DNA of 50,301 nucleotides from positions 1 through 50,301 of the forward strand of contig NZ_FRCA01000009.1 of the NCBI RefSeq assembly GCF_900142755.1, given 5' to 3'. Below the pieces are notes generated by a model that had not been told where the DNA came from, did not search any database, and was given only the letters and a program-made list of their open reading frames with translations. The DNA is from Halomonas cupida. Its GTDB lineage: Bacteria; Pseudomonadota; Gammaproteobacteria; Pseudomonadales; Halomonadaceae. Positions 8,277-15,777 of the stretch are shown in pieces. Position 1 is the first letter of the stretch. Each line of letters opens with the position of its first letter. Position numbers and translations under genes: made by a program.

Positions 8277-9254
8277 TCAGCGTGCCGGGCGTCGCCAGCT
8301 TTGACGACGAATCACATCCCGCAGCCTGGTGCTCAAGGCGGCGGCGCCTGGGGACAGGCGCGTTTCGCGTCGAGTCACCAGGCCATAGGGTTGCACGCTC
8401 AGGGCCTCGCGTGTCGGCAGTAGACGAAAGCGCCCTCGGTCGCAGAGTAGATCTGCGACCTCCTGGGTGGTGACTGTCAGTGTATCGGTGGCGGAGACCA
8501 GGGCCAGGGAGACCAGAATGTCGGGAGTATCGACAATCTGTAGAGGAGGCGTCAGTCCGTGGTAGGTCAGCAGATAATCGAAGCGCTGGCGCATCAGTGA
8601 TCCTGACGGTTGCAACACCCAGGGATAGCGCATCATCGCCGCGAGATCGGGGCTGTTGGAAGCGGTGAGCGGATGGTCATGACGACAGACGATGCAGATG
8701 GCTTCTTCGCCGATTTCCTCGAACACGAAGTCACCCGCATTGAACCCTGCCGGAATGCGACACAGCGCCAGGTCGAGCTCGCCATTCAGCAACCTGGGGA
8801 TCAGGGCCTGGCTGACATCAACGTCCACACTGACCTTGAGTCCCGGTAGGTCCAGACGGGTCTCTTCCAGCGCCTGGGTAAGCAGGGTCACGGTAGGATC
8901 CATCACGGTGCCCACGGCAACGGTACCGGCGTTGCCGGCCTTCAGTGCATTGAGTTCGTCACCGGTCTGTTTCAGTGAAGACAGCATGGTGCGGGCATGA
9001 CGCACCATGATCTCGCCATACCAGTTGGGCTCGAGGCCCCGGGAATGACGCTCGAAGAGCTTCAGCCTCAGGCGCTGCTCGAGATCACCGAGGAGCTTTG
9101 ACGCTGCCGGTTGACTGATGCCCAGGCTATTCGCCGCACGATGCAGGTTGCGGTGGTCGTCCAGTGCCGCCAACAGTTGCATATGGCGTAACTTTAGTCG
9201 GACATCGAGATACCAGTCCGGGGCGAGGTCGTCGTTGTCTACCGCTCGCGTCAT
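8277..9254 (-). CDS. LysR-family regulator, GbpR-like
   Basis: A 325-residue LTTR. The HTH occupies about residues 18-75, with LKLRHMQLLAALDDHRNLHR followed by AANSLGISQPAASKLLGDLE. This opening and the VAVGTVMDPTVTLLTQALEE effector start resemble GbpR, the regulator of galactose-binding protein genes. The ATG at 9252-9254 is chosen; an in-frame TTG at 9288-9290 would add 12 residues but would put the putative operator inside the gene. No clear Shine-Dalgarno is seen. An 18-bp box just upstream recurs before the arabinose-binding protein gene, suggesting autoregulation and control of the importer. Confidence 0.85.
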   Translation of the reverse strand: MTRAVDNDDLAPDWYLDVRLKLRHMQLLAALDDHRNLHRAANSLGISQPAASKLLGDLEQRLRLKLFERHSRGLEPNWYGEIMVRHARTMLSSLKQTGDELNALKAGNAGTVAVGTVMDPTVTLLTQALEETRLDLPGLKVSVDVDVSQALIPRLLNGELDLALCRIPAGFNAGDFVFEEIGEEAICIVCRHDHPLTASNSPDLAAMMRYPWVLQPSGSLMRQRFDYLLTYHGLTPPLQIVDTPDILVSLALVSATDTLTVTTQEVADLLCDRGRFRLLPTREALSVQPYGLVTRRETRLSPGAAALSTRLRDVIRRQSWRRPAR

Positions 9255-9258
9255 AGGG

Positions 9259-9276
9259 TGATAGCCAAATGGATAT
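9259..9276 (+). promoter_or_regulatory. Putative LysR (GbpR-like) box, copy 1
   Basis: TGATAGCCAAATGGATAT is found five bases upstream of the lysR ATG on the other strand and upstream of galM. It matches 16 of 18 positions of TGATAACTAAATGGATAT at 10929-10946, before the arabinose-binding protein gene. The two boxes are in the same plus-strand orientation. Confidence 0.6.
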
Positions 9277-9397
9277 GAGAAATGTGACAAGGGAGTATTA
9301 GCGGTTAATCAGAGCGATGTCCAGGCTGGGATTTCAACCGGAAGACACTCCGGTTGTTCAGTCCATACCTGTGTCTGGAGAATGCGAATGCTGTCAC

Positions 9398-9442
9398 CTG
9401 GTTCATCACGCCCTGGTTTATCACGCCTTTTTTCATTACACC
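9398..9442. repeat. 15-nt degenerate tandem repeat upstream of galM
   Basis: CTGGTTCATCACGCC and CTGGTTTATCACGCC are adjacent (14 of 15 identical), followed by a poorer third unit at 9428-9442. The array lies in the stretch between the lysR box and galM, within an open frame that may or may not be translated. Confidence 0.8.
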
Positions 9443-9624
9443 CAGGTCCTTCACAGCCTGCTCCATCGCGTTCGGTAGCGTCAGAGCCGGCTGTACGGGA
9501 GAGGGGCTTTCCCTCCCGCAAGCGCCATGTCGGCTGCCGTGCGACTGCTGGCCTGGTTTCTGCGATGCTGGTGGGTCTACCACTGTCCGCACTGGCCGGT
9601 GATACAACTCAGGAGGAAACAAGG

Positions 9625-10719
9625 ATGAGTGAGGTGCCTGCCGCCGGTGTGACGGCGCAGACCTTTGGCCAACTGCCGGATGGGCGTGAGGTAGAGCTCT
9701 ACCGGTTGGTCAACGACAATGGCATGGAGATGACAGTGATGTCACTGGGAGGCACCATTGTGTCCCTCAAGACGCCGGATGCCGAGGGCAATCAGGCGGA
9801 TATCGTGCTGGGCTTCGATAGTCTCGAGGACTATCTGGCACCGGAGTATCGCAAGGCCAATCCGTATTTCGGTGCCCTCATCGGTCGCTATGGCAACCGC
9901 ATTGCCGGTGGCCAGTTCGAGATCGATGGCCAGACCTGGCAGGTGCCGCAGAACGACGGCAACAACTCTCTGCATGGTGGGAGTCGGGGATTTGATCAGC
10001 GCCTCTGGGAGGTCAGCCCAGTGGAGGAGGGCAGCGGTGTCGGCGTGGTGCTGACACTCACCAGCGAAGATGGTGATCAGGGGTATCCGGGTCAGTTGGA
10101 GGCCGAGGTGCGTTACACCCTGACCGACGACAATGCGCTGGATATCCATTACCAGGCCACGACCACTGCAACCACACCGGTGAATCTTACCCAGCACAGC
10201 TACTTCAATCTCGAGGGCGAGGGCAACGGCGATATTCTCGACCATCAGTTGACCCTCAATGCTGACGCCTTTACCCCAGTGGATGACAGCCTGATACCGA
10301 CCGGCGAGATTCGCTCAGTCGCCGACACACCGTTTGATTTTCGCCAGCCGACCGCGATCGGTGCCCGTATCGACGAAGACAACCAGCAACTGCAGCGTGG
10401 TCAAGGCTACGACCATAACTTCGTGCTGAAGCGTGAGGCTGGTGACGACCTGGTGTTGGCGGCACGTGTCGAGGCGCCAGACAGTGGCCGGGTGATGGAG
10501 GTCTACACCACCGAACCGGGGATACAGTTCTACTCCGGTAACTTTCTCGATGGCTCGCTGGAGGGGAAAGCCGGTCAGCCCTATGGTCATCGGTCGGGCC
10601 TGGCACTGGAGACCCAGCACTATCCTGACTCACCCAACCAGGCCGATTTCCCCTCTACGCTGTTGTCACCCGGCGAGACCTGGCTCAGCCATACCCGCTA
10701 TCGGTTCTCCACCCGCTGA
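9625..10719 (+). CDS. galM: Aldose 1-epimerase (galactose mutarotase)
   Basis: A 364-residue mutarotase from the chosen start. Family blocks are present: NSLHGGSRGFDQRLW with the first catalytic His, TQHSYFNLEGEG with the second, and SGLALETQHYPDSPN with the catalytic Glu, ending in a PGETW...YRFS strand. It interconverts alpha and beta anomers of aldoses before oxidation by the dehydrogenase. The ATG at 9625 has a near-ideal AGGAGGAAACAAGG in front. However, the frame is open upstream to an ATG at 9382, and residues directly before the chosen start read TAGLVSAMLVGLPLSALA then GDTTQEE, like a signal peptide, so a longer, periplasmic form (445 residues) is possible. The start is therefore unsettled; the enzyme call is firm. 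Confidence 0.87.
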   Translation: MSEVPAAGVTAQTFGQLPDGREVELYRLVNDNGMEMTVMSLGGTIVSLKTPDAEGNQADIVLGFDSLEDYLAPEYRKANPYFGALIGRYGNRIAGGQFEIDGQTWQVPQNDGNNSLHGGSRGFDQRLWEVSPVEEGSGVGVVLTLTSEDGDQGYPGQLEAEVRYTLTDDNALDIHYQATTTATTPVNLTQHSYFNLEGEGNGDILDHQLTLNADAFTPVDDSLIPTGEIRSVADTPFDFRQPTAIGARIDEDNQQLQRGQGYDHNFVLKREAGDDLVLAARVEAPDSGRVMEVYTTEPGIQFYSGNFLDGSLEGKAGQPYGHRSGLALETQHYPDSPNQADFPSTLLSPGETWLSHTRYRFSTR

Positions 10720-10765
10720 CTGGCTCAAAGCCTGATCTGGCGCTTCACACTGACTGCAACGATCA

Positions 10766-10791
10766 TCAAGCCCCGCTCATGCGGGGCTTGA
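10766..10791 (+). terminator. Strong hairpin downstream of galM
   Basis: TCAAGCCCCGC pairs perfectly with GCGGGGCTTGA across a TCAT loop (11-bp stem), 47 nt after the galM stop. No U-run follows, so it may be a Rho-dependent or partial terminator or a 3'-end stabiliser. The rest of 10720-11103 holds the LysR box at 10929 and no gene that I can support. Confidence 0.65.
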
Positions 10792-10928
10792 CGTCTGAAT
10801 GACATGATCTTTGTAAGGACTCTGTACCAATCCTTCCTTCTCGACCGACAAATCTACGCACTTTAGTCGCAACGGTGGTGATGGCCCTTCTTCCGAGATC
10901 CGGCTATTGGCGGCTGATCGCGACATAG

Positions 10929-10946
10929 TGATAACTAAATGGATAT
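10929..10946 (+). promoter_or_regulatory. Putative LysR (GbpR-like) box, copy 2, upstream of araF
   Basis: TGATAACTAAATGGATAT, 158 nt upstream of the araF ATG. It shares 16 of 18 bases with the box beside the GbpR-like lysR gene. It extends to the inverted ends TGATA...TATCA. A related ATTTGGCGGTTATG lies 23 nt further on and may be a second half-site. Confidence 0.6.
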
Positions 10947-11103
10947 CAATGCCAGTCGTTAATGCTATTTGGCGGTTATGGGTGATACGCCTAGAGTTCG
11001 ACACAGCAGGCTCATGGGCGCAGCAGCGCCCATTCCCACAACGACATTTCCACAACCACGTTTCCACAACAATAAATTCAGCTCGATTGAGGAGCAGCAT
11101 GAT

Positions 11104-12096
11104 ATGAGACCCCTGTCACTGTTGACGACCATCACCCTGGGGACAGGACTGGCCTTGATGACCACGGTAGGCGCGCAGGCAGCCGATGACATCAAGTTGG
11201 GCTTCATCGTCAAGAAGCCTGAGCAGGCCTGGTTCATCAATGAGCAGAGAGCGGCCACGGCCCTCGGAGAGGAGCAAGGCTTCGAGGTGGTGCGTTTGGC
11301 CGGGGAAGATGGTCAACAGGTACTCAGCGCCATTGACAACCTCAACTCCCAGGGCGCAAAGGGTTTCGTCATCTGTCCGCCGGATGTGCGCCTGGGGCCG
11401 GCGATCATGAATCGGGCTGAGCAGTACGGCATGAAAGTGGTCACCGTGGATGATCGCTTTGTGGGCGCCGACGGTGAGCCGATGGAAGGAGTACCGCATC
11501 TCGGCATGTCCGGTTTCAAGATCGGCCAGCAGGTGGGTAATGCCATCGCCGACGAGATGGAGGCGCGTGGCTGGGATCCCGAGGAAGTCGCTGCGCTGCG
11601 TATCACCAATTATGAACTGCCGACCGCGAAGGAGCGTACCGATGGCGCGACGCAGGAACTGATCGAGCGTGGACTCCCCGAGGACAATATCTTCGATGCG
11701 CCACAGCAGAACACTGATACCGCCAGTGCCTTCTCCGCAGCCTCGCCGGTGATTTCACAGAATGGTGAGTTCGAGCACTGGATCATCTATGCCCTCAATG
11801 AGGAGAGTGTGCTGGGTGGCGTAAGGGCCACCGAACAATATGGTCTGTCGCCGGAAGATGTGATTGGCGTAGGGATCAATGGCTCCGGTGCCGCCTTTGC
11901 TGAGTTCTCCCGGGACAATCCCACTGGCTTCTACGGCACCGTAGCGGTCAGCTCCACTTCGCATGGCCGCGAAACGGCCAGTAGCCTCTATCAGTGGGTG
12001 ACCGAAGGCGTCGAGCCGCCGGCCAATGTCGAGACCACCGGTACCTTGATGACAAGAGACAACTGGGAGCAGGTGCGCGATGAGCTTGGCCTTTGA
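11104..12096 (+). CDS. araF: Sugar ABC transporter substrate-binding protein, AraF-like
   Basis: A 330-residue periplasmic sugar-binding protein. The ATG at 11104 is chosen because a Sec signal peptide follows at once ([20 protein letters not shown] to GAQA, then [12 protein letters not shown]) and GGAG lies nine bases upstream; upstream in-frame codons would bury the signal. Segments [47 protein letters not shown] and TGFYG line up with E. coli AraF, the L-arabinose-binding protein. It overlaps the ATPase gene by 17 nt. Ligand may be L-arabinose, D-galactose or D-xylose; arabinose/galactose is favoured by the adjacent dehydrogenase and dehydratase. Likely regulated by the LysR box at 10929. 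Confidence 0.88.
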   Translation: MRPLSLLTTITLGTGLALMTTVGAQAADDIKLGFIVKKPEQAWFINEQRAATALGEEQGFEVVRLAGEDGQQVLSAIDNLNSQGAKGFVICPPDVRLGPAIMNRAEQYGMKVVTVDDRFVGADGEPMEGVPHLGMSGFKIGQQVGNAIADEMEARGWDPEEVAALRITNYELPTAKERTDGATQELIERGLPEDNIFDAPQQNTDTASAFSAASPVISQNGEFEHWIIYALNEESVLGGVRATEQYGLSPEDVIGVGINGSGAAFAEFSRDNPTGFYGTVAVSSTSHGRETASSLYQWVTEGVEPPANVETTGTLMTRDNWEQVRDELGL

Positions 12097-13618
12097 TGAA
12101 GTTGCCGGCACCGCGCCTCTGCCATCGACTCAAGCCTTCCTGAAGGTCGACAATGTCACGGTCGAATTCCCCGGTGTGCGTGCGCTGGATGGCGTGAGCT
12201 TCGAGGCTCACGCTGGCCAGGTCCATGCGTTGATGGGCGAGAATGGTGCTGGAAAGTCAACGTTGCTCAAGGTCTTGAGTGGCGTCAACCGTGTCACTTC
12301 AGGCGCCGTCTGGTTGGATGGCGAACGCCACTTGTTTGCCAATGCCCGTGAGGCGCTGGCGCAGGGGGTTGCCATCATCTACCAGGAATTGACGCTGTCG
12401 CCCAATCTATCCGTGGCGGAAAACCTGTTGCTTGGCCAGCTACCCGAGAACCGTGGGCTGCTCGACCGCAAGCGGCTATATGCCCGGGCCCGAGAGGTGC
12501 TGGACGATCTTGGCGAAACCGAGGTTCACCCGGCGACGAAGGTGCGCGACCTGTCGATTGGTCAGCAGCAGATGATCGAGATCGGTCGAGCCCTGCTGCG
12601 CGACGCCCGAGTCATTGCCTTCGATGAGCCGACCAGCAGCCTGTCCGTGCACGAGACCCGACAGCTCAAGCGTATCGTCAAGCGTCTGCGTGACGAAGGC
12701 AGGGTCGTCCTGTATGTCACCCACCGCATGGAAGAAGTCTTCGAGATGTGTGATGCGGTCACGGTATTTCGTGATGGCTGCCATATCCGCACCCACGACA
12801 CCATGCAGGGCCTTGATCACGATACCCTGGTCAGCGAGATGGTCGGGCGCGATATCGAGGATGTCTATGGCTATCGGCCACGGACTAGAGGAGAGGTGTT
12901 GCTGTCGATTGCCGGTGTTGCAGGGCATGGGGTAACCAGCCCGGTGAGCTTCGATGTGCATCGTGGTGAGGTCTTCGGGCTGTTCGGTCTGGTCGGTGCC
13001 GGTCGCAGCGAGTTGATGCGTCTCGTTTGTGGCGTCGAAGCGCCGAGTGCCGGTGAGGTCCGTTTCCAGGGACAGGTTCGGCGCTTCTCGACTCCCGGTG
13101 ATGCCATACGTGCGGGTCTGGCCATGTGCCCGGAAGACCGCAAGTCCCAGGGCATCTTTCCCATCGCCAGTGTGTCCGACAATCTCAATATCAGTTGTCG
13201 GCGCTTCTTCAAGCGCCTTGGCTGGATGCGCCATGCACGACGCGAGCTCGACAATACCGAGGACTACATCCGTCGACTCAGCATCAAGACGCCGGGGCCA
13301 CGAACGCCGATCGCATCGCTGTCCGGTGGCAACCAGCAGAAGGTCATTCTGGCACGCTGGTTGTCCGAGCAGATCGAGCTGTTTGTCATGGATGAGCCTA
13401 CCCGAGGGATCGATGTCGGCGCGCGGCGGGATATCTACAACCTGCTGTATGACCTGGCAGACGAAGGCAAGAGCGTGGTGGTGATTTCCAGCGACCTGGC
13501 GGAGATCACGGCTATCTGTGACCGTGTTGGCGTGATGCGCGATGGTGAGTTGGTGGATATCGTGCCTCGTGACCAGGTGACTCCGGAACGCCTGTTGAGT
13601 CTTGCCCTGCCGAGTTGA
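12080..13618 (+). CDS. araG: Sugar ABC transporter ATP-binding protein, AraG-like
   Basis: A 512-residue tandem ATPase of the CUT2 type. The first half has Walker [10 protein letters not shown] (53-61), signature LSIGQQQ and Walker [10 protein letters not shown]; the second has the degenerate Walker [10 protein letters not shown], signature LSGGNQQK and [13 protein letters not shown]. The sequence [20 protein letters not shown] and [13 protein letters not shown] match AraG closely. It energises uptake with the AraH permease at the inner membrane. The ATG at 12080 lies inside the 3' end of araF, indicating translational coupling. Confidence 0.9.
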   Translation: MSLAFDEVAGTAPLPSTQAFLKVDNVTVEFPGVRALDGVSFEAHAGQVHALMGENGAGKSTLLKVLSGVNRVTSGAVWLDGERHLFANAREALAQGVAIIYQELTLSPNLSVAENLLLGQLPENRGLLDRKRLYARAREVLDDLGETEVHPATKVRDLSIGQQQMIEIGRALLRDARVIAFDEPTSSLSVHETRQLKRIVKRLRDEGRVVLYVTHRMEEVFEMCDAVTVFRDGCHIRTHDTMQGLDHDTLVSEMVGRDIEDVYGYRPRTRGEVLLSIAGVAGHGVTSPVSFDVHRGEVFGLFGLVGAGRSELMRLVCGVEAPSAGEVRFQGQVRRFSTPGDAIRAGLAMCPEDRKSQGIFPIASVSDNLNISCRRFFKRLGWMRHARRELDNTEDYIRRLSIKTPGPRTPIASLSGGNQQKVILARWLSEQIELFVMDEPTRGIDVGARRDIYNLLYDLADEGKSVVVISSDLAEITAICDRVGVMRDGELVDIVPRDQVTPERLLSLALPS

Positions 13619-13667
13619 TGGCGCGAGTGGCGGCGTTTGCTGCTCTTGCCAGCGCTCTCTCAGAGTC

Positions 13668-13705
13668 TTTTCTTCCAGCGATTTTCTTCCAGCGACTTTC
13701 TTCCA
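13668..13705. repeat. 14-nt tandem repeat (2.7 copies) between araG and araH
   Basis: TTTTCTTCCAGCGA occurs twice in direct succession (13668-13681, 13682-13695) and is followed by a partial CTTTCTTCCA. It fills most of the gap just upstream of the araH start region. Confidence 0.92.
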
Positions 13706-13713
13706 ATAACGAA

Positions 13714-14742
13714 ATGAGTAGAGATGTTATGACGACTCAACGCCTGGCTGAAGGCGATGGTGCTGAGGCACCACGCGCCAAGGGCCGTCAGGGACTGGCC
13801 AAACCCCTGCGCACGCTGCTCGATACTTCCGGCCTGATTGCCGTCTTTATCCTGTTGTTCATTGGCCTCTCGGTGCTGATCCCCGACTTCCTGACCAGCC
13901 GTAACATGGTCGGTCTGCTGTTGTCGGTGACAGTGATCGGGACCATCGCCACCACCATGATGCTGGTGCTGGCGCTGGGGGAAGTGGACCTCTCGGTGGC
14001 CTCCATCGTGGCCTTTACCGGAGTGGTGGCGGCGGTAATCACCACCACCTCGGGCAGTGTCTTCATCGGTGTGCTGGGTGGGATTGCCGCCGGGGGCGCA
14101 GTGGGTGCCTTCAATGGCTTTGTCGTAGCGCGTTTCGGGATCAATTCGCTGATCGCTACCCTGGCAGCGATGGAGTTCGTGCGTGGTCTGGCCTACATCA
14201 CTTCCGGCGGTGACGCGGTAATGATTACAGTGCCTGCCTTCTTCGAACTGGGCAGCGCCTCCTTTCTCGGGTTGACCCTGCCGGTCTGGACGATGATTGC
14301 GTGTTTCGTGGTGTTTGGTGTGCTGCTCAACCTGACCGCCTTCGGGCGCAATGTGCTGGCCACCGGGGGCAATGCCGAGGCTGCCGCTCTGGCTGGCGTC
14401 AATGTCCGTCGATTGAAGGTCATCGTGTTTGGTCTGCAGGGTGTAGTCGCTGGTATCGCTGGTGTACTGCTGACTTCACGCATGGGCCTGGGGGATCCCA
14501 ATACTGCGCTGGGACTGGAACTTGCGGTGATCTCGGCCTGTGTGCTCGGTGGTGTGGCACTGTCCGGTGGGGTGGCGTCGATTACCGGGGTACTGGTTGG
14601 GGTGCTGATCATGGGTTGCGTACAGAACGCCATGGGCCTGCTCAATGTGCCCACCTTCTATCAGTATCTGGTGCGCGGTGCCATTCTGCTGCTGGCGGTG
14701 ATGTTCGACCGCTGGAAACAGACACGGCGTAGTCGAGGCTGA
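13714..14742 (+). CDS. araH: Sugar ABC transporter permease, AraH/RbsC-like
   Basis: A 342-residue CUT2-type permease with about eight to ten hydrophobic segments starting at LIAVFILLFIGLSVLIP. The coupling region AGVNVRRLKVIVFGLQGVVA and the glycine-rich LGGVALSGGVASITGVLVGV are typical of the family. It forms the inner-membrane channel with AraG. The start is uncertain: ATG 13714 is used, ATG 13729 has a slightly better AGTAGAG upstream, and an in-frame TTG lies at 13615 overlapping the araG stop. A 14-nt repeat array sits immediately before the start, which makes the upstream starts unlikely. A terminator follows at 14819. Confidence 0.88.
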   Translation: MSRDVMTTQRLAEGDGAEAPRAKGRQGLAKPLRTLLDTSGLIAVFILLFIGLSVLIPDFLTSRNMVGLLLSVTVIGTIATTMMLVLALGEVDLSVASIVAFTGVVAAVITTTSGSVFIGVLGGIAAGGAVGAFNGFVVARFGINSLIATLAAMEFVRGLAYITSGGDAVMITVPAFFELGSASFLGLTLPVWTMIACFVVFGVLLNLTAFGRNVLATGGNAEAAALAGVNVRRLKVIVFGLQGVVAGIAGVLLTSRMGLGDPNTALGLELAVISACVLGGVALSGGVASITGVLVGVLIMGCVQNAMGLLNVPTFYQYLVRGAILLLAVMFDRWKQTRRSRG

Positions 14743-14818
14743 GCTACGAGCAGCTATGTTCGTTCCAGACGAACAAACGCACTTCCCACATCCCTGTGGG
14801 TCGCGAGCCACGAGCAAC

Positions 14819-14853
14819 ACGAGCCATGAGGGATGACCTCGTGGCTCGTTTTC
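14819..14853 (+). terminator. Rho-independent terminator of the araFGH operon
   Basis: ACGAGCCATGAGG pairs with CCTCGTGGCTCGT over a GATGA loop (13 bp with one T-G pair), followed by TTTTCG. It lies 76 nt after the araH stop and before the convergent gntR gene. Flanking sequence contains degenerate copies of the GAGCTACGAGC-type repeat. Confidence 0.8.
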
Positions 14854-14898
14854 GTTCGGAGTGTATTCCAGAGAGGCGCGTCCGTGCTTGATGGAGCT

Positions 14899-15663
14899 TT
14901 ACGCCGAGGGAGGAAGTTCCACACCGCTGCCGAGGATGGCATCGCCCGGCTGCAGTCCCAATGCCTCGGCGGTACCGGCAAGTACAGCCTCCGCAGCGCG
15001 AAAGGCTGTCTGTGGCTGTCGGGCACGGATTGCCTCCATCAGCTCACGGTGGCGCTCCAGACTGGCTTCGGGGTCGGTGGAGCTCTCGTTGGACATCTCG
15101 ATCAGCAGGTAGATCGACGGGCGCAGGATGTGTGAGAGCTGTGACCAGACGATATTGCGCGTGGCCTTGAATATGGCGACGTGAAAGGCGATGTCATGGT
15201 CACTGTGGAGGCGCCTGGCGTTGCTTCCCGCTGCATACATCTCACGCTCCATGCCTTCGAAGGCCTCCTCGATGGCCACCAGGTCGCGGGCAGTGGCACG
15301 ACGTGCTGCGGTCATGGCCACCCAGGGCTCCACATCGAGTCGAAAGGCCAGAATCTCGCGTTGGATATCCGGGTTTGGCGCCGCGTAGCGGGTCATCCAG
15401 TCGGTGACCTGAGGGTCGAGGATGTTCCAGGCATCAAAGTCGCGAACCCGGGTGCCATGGCCGGAAATGCGCTCGATGATGCCGGCATCGACCAGTTGGC
15501 GAATATCGCTGCGTACGGCGGAACGATTGAGGGAGAACTGAGCGGAGAGATCAACTTCCCGGGGTACCAGATCACCGGGCTGATAACGGCCGGAGAAGAT
15601 TGCTTCGGCGAGGTACTCTGTCACACTGGGGCGTTTGCTGGTGGTAGCGGGGGAAGGCGGCAC
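14899..15663 (-). CDS. GntR-family transcriptional regulator, FadR subfamily
   Basis: A 254-residue regulator. The winged HTH covers about residues 10-75 (VTEYLAEAIFSGRYQPGDLV then LNRSAVRSDIRQLVDAGIIE), followed by an all-helical FCD domain with the D...R and H..H metal-ligand pattern (DHDIAFHVAI, ERHRELMEAI). I start at the GTG at 15661-15663, which has GGAG seven bases upstream, rather than the ATG at 15709-15711, because the upstream ATG lies inside the palindrome ATATGTTGAACATTT. The palindrome then falls 36-50 bp upstream of the gene, a sensible place for autoregulation. The same palindrome stands before the TRAP and dehydratase genes, so the ligand is probably a sugar acid or its keto-deoxy product. 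Confidence 0.87.
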   Translation of the reverse strand: MPPSPATTSKRPSVTEYLAEAIFSGRYQPGDLVPREVDLSAQFSLNRSAVRSDIRQLVDAGIIERISGHGTRVRDFDAWNILDPQVTDWMTRYAAPNPDIQREILAFRLDVEPWVAMTAARRATARDLVAIEEAFEGMEREMYAAGSNARRLHSDHDIAFHVAIFKATRNIVWSQLSHILRPSIYLLIEMSNESSTDPEASLERHRELMEAIRARQPQTAFRAAEAVLAGTAEALGLQPGDAILGSGVELPPSA

Positions 15664-15698
15664 TATTGAGCTCCATTCAGGGTCCAGCCGATCCTCGC

Positions 15699-15713
15699 AT
15701 ATGTTGAACATTT
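15699..15713. promoter_or_regulatory. Palindromic operator, probable GntR/FadR autoregulatory site
   Basis: ATATGTTGAACATTT matches the operator at 1364-1378 at 13 of 15 positions and keeps both TGTT/AACA half-sites. It lies just upstream of the preferred gntR start, supporting self-control and a link to the TRAP/dehydratase genes about 14 kb away. Confidence 0.7.
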
Positions 15714-15777
15714 ACTCAATTCCACCCTTCGTTGCTGGGCGTCCTTGCCTCCATTGTCCGGCAGATGATGACGCGGG

